Source of the DNA: Xanthocytophaga flava
GTDB lineage: Bacteria; Bacteroidota; Bacteroidia; Cytophagales; 172606-1
Assembly (NCBI GenBank): GCA_030068525.1
Contig: JASJOS010000001.1
Span: 62,001-126,000, forward strand
DNA: 64,000 nt
Reading direction: 5' to 3'
Part shown: piece after piece, positions 63,248 through 64,000 of the stretch
Layout: each line of letters begins with the position of its first letter
How positions within the stretch are numbered: position 1 is the stretch's first letter
The notes under the pieces: model-generated
What the model was told of the DNA's origin: nothing
Seen by the model: the letters and a program-made list of their open reading frames with translations, nothing else
Database searches by the model: none
Position numbers and translations under genes: made by a program

Positions 63248-64000
63248 ATGTGTATTCGATTTCTGCTAACCTTTTGTCTATTCATTTCTCTCACCCAATT
63301 ATCTTTGGGTCAGGTCAGAGATCAATATGTGTCTTCACAAGGCAAAACTATTGCTATGCGATTTACTCCTCCTGCAGGTTTCGAAAGACTTACAACACAG
63401 GCAGGCTCGTTTGCCAATTATCTTCAGAATCTACCGTTAAAGCCCCATGGATCAATTGTTAAGTATTATAATGGAAGCACAAAACAAAATACCAATGTAT
63501 ATATCGGAGTAGTAGACATGGAAATCGGAAATCAGGATCTGCAACAGTGTGCGGATGCAGTAATGCGGTTACGTGCCGAACATCTATACCAGCAGAAAAA
63601 GTATGCAGACATCCATTTTCACTTTACCAATGGAGATAATGTTTTGTATACTCAATATGCGGAAGGCTATCGTGCCTCCATTAAAGGAAATAAAGTAATC
63701 TGGAGTAAGAAGGCGAAAAAAGACTATAGTTATTCCACATTCCGCCAATATATGGATTTGGTTTTCATGTATGCAGGTACTCTTTCACTCAGTAAGGAAC
63801 TCCACCCTGTTCCTACTATTAAAAATATCCAGATTGGAGATGTGTTTATCAAAGGAGGCTCGCCCGGACATGCTGTTATTGTTGTAGATATGGCCCAGAA
63901 TAAAAAAACAGGAGAAAAAGTGTTCTTATTAGCTCAAAGTTACATGCCTGCACAAGAAACCCAAATCCTGAGAAATCCAACTGAATCAGAAATGAGTCCC
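63248..64000 (+). CDS. DUF4846 domain protein (partial, runs off the window)
   Basis: The frame opens at ATG 63248 and is still open at the window end (251 codons). It has a signal peptide (about 1-22, LFISLTQLSLGQV). The body matches DUF4846: AMRFTPPAGFERL, SFANYLQNLPLKPHGS, VYIGVVDMEIG, LQQCADAVMRLRAEHLY, IHFHFTNGD and the closing FIKGGSPGHAVIVVDMA ... KVFLLAQSYMPAQ. The family is secreted and mostly from Bacteroidota, with unknown activity; a conserved His in P-G-H-A-V and the NlpC/P60-like look hint at a hydrolase. The C-terminus is missing. Confidence 0.88.
   Translation, partial: MCIRFLLTFCLFISLTQLSLGQVRDQYVSSQGKTIAMRFTPPAGFERLTTQAGSFANYLQNLPLKPHGSIVKYYNGSTKQNTNVYIGVVDMEIGNQDLQQCADAVMRLRAEHLYQQKKYADIHFHFTNGDNVLYTQYAEGYRASIKGNKVIWSKKAKKDYSYSTFRQYMDLVFMYAGTLSLSKELHPVPTIKNIQIGDVFIKGGSPGHAVIVVDMAQNKKTGEKVFLLAQSYMPAQETQILRNPTESEMSP

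Overview
The window looks like the chromosome of a Bacteroidota bacterium, most likely of the order Cytophagales. The evidence is a carboxypeptidase-regulatory/outer-membrane beta-barrel receptor, a type IX secretion (T9SS) sorting domain on a CotH protein, a TamB gene divergent from tsaD, DUF3667, DUF4846, DUF6174 and DUF5117/DUF4953 proteins, a bacterial serine-palmitoyltransferase-like enzyme, and very few Shine-Dalgarno sequences. Several promoters have the Bacteroidota form TTTG-N19-21-TAnnTTTG. Base composition is AT-rich throughout and no prophage, complete insertion sequence, CRISPR array, rRNA or tRNA gene was seen.

Layout. 1-4.4 kb: the end of a superfamily I helicase, a DKNYY-repeat protein, two tandem leucine-rich-repeat proteins and a GlsB-type membrane protein. 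4.4-9.6 kb: an aldo/keto reductase, a secreted amidohydrolase and a BlaI/M56 (BlaR1-like) regulatory pair with three operator-like dyads over its promoter. 9.8-15 kb: SulP transporter, lipocalin, a zinc-finger-less Fpg/Nei glycosylase and dnaK. 15.5-29 kb: a large outer-membrane receptor-like barrel, small lipoproteins, glutamine cyclotransferase, a phospholipase C-like protein, CotH-T9SS, the NAD(P)HX repair enzyme, an ECF sigma factor overlapping a membrane-anchored protein with a barrel-like C-terminus, and PPK2. 29-42.3 kb: exported catabolic enzymes: GH9 cellulase with CBM3, a Tat-signal amine oxidase, a zinc metalloprotease, an M20 peptidase-like protein and two tandem Tat-signal PLP aminotransferases. 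42.3-48.3 kb: DUF1684, radC, rpsT, serine palmitoyltransferase-like enzyme, tRNA nucleotidyltransferase and a cold-shock protein. 48.4-64 kb: envelope genes including a 1228-residue SprA-related barrel protein, DUF3667, tsaD, tamB, an SPFH-GYF fusion and a DUF4846 protein cut by the window end.

How the genes fit together. Most of the window is core or lineage-typical chromosome organised in short transcription units separated by strong hairpin terminators. The dominant theme is the cell envelope and exported degradation: sugars (GH9), peptides (DUF5117/4953, M20) and amines or amino acids (Tat amine oxidase, Tat aminotransferases). Two regulatory modules stand out: BlaI/M56 with a triple operator, and the ECF sigma factor with its probable envelope-spanning partner.

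The least explained non-coding parts are a degenerate ~28-bp tandem repeat array at 31.26-31.47 kb and a GC-richer island with a helix-turn-helix-like remnant at 39.4-39.5 kb. I saw no clear multi-gene novel defence or mobile system. The best candidates for new biology are the Tat-exported aminotransferase pair and the sigma-factor partner protein.
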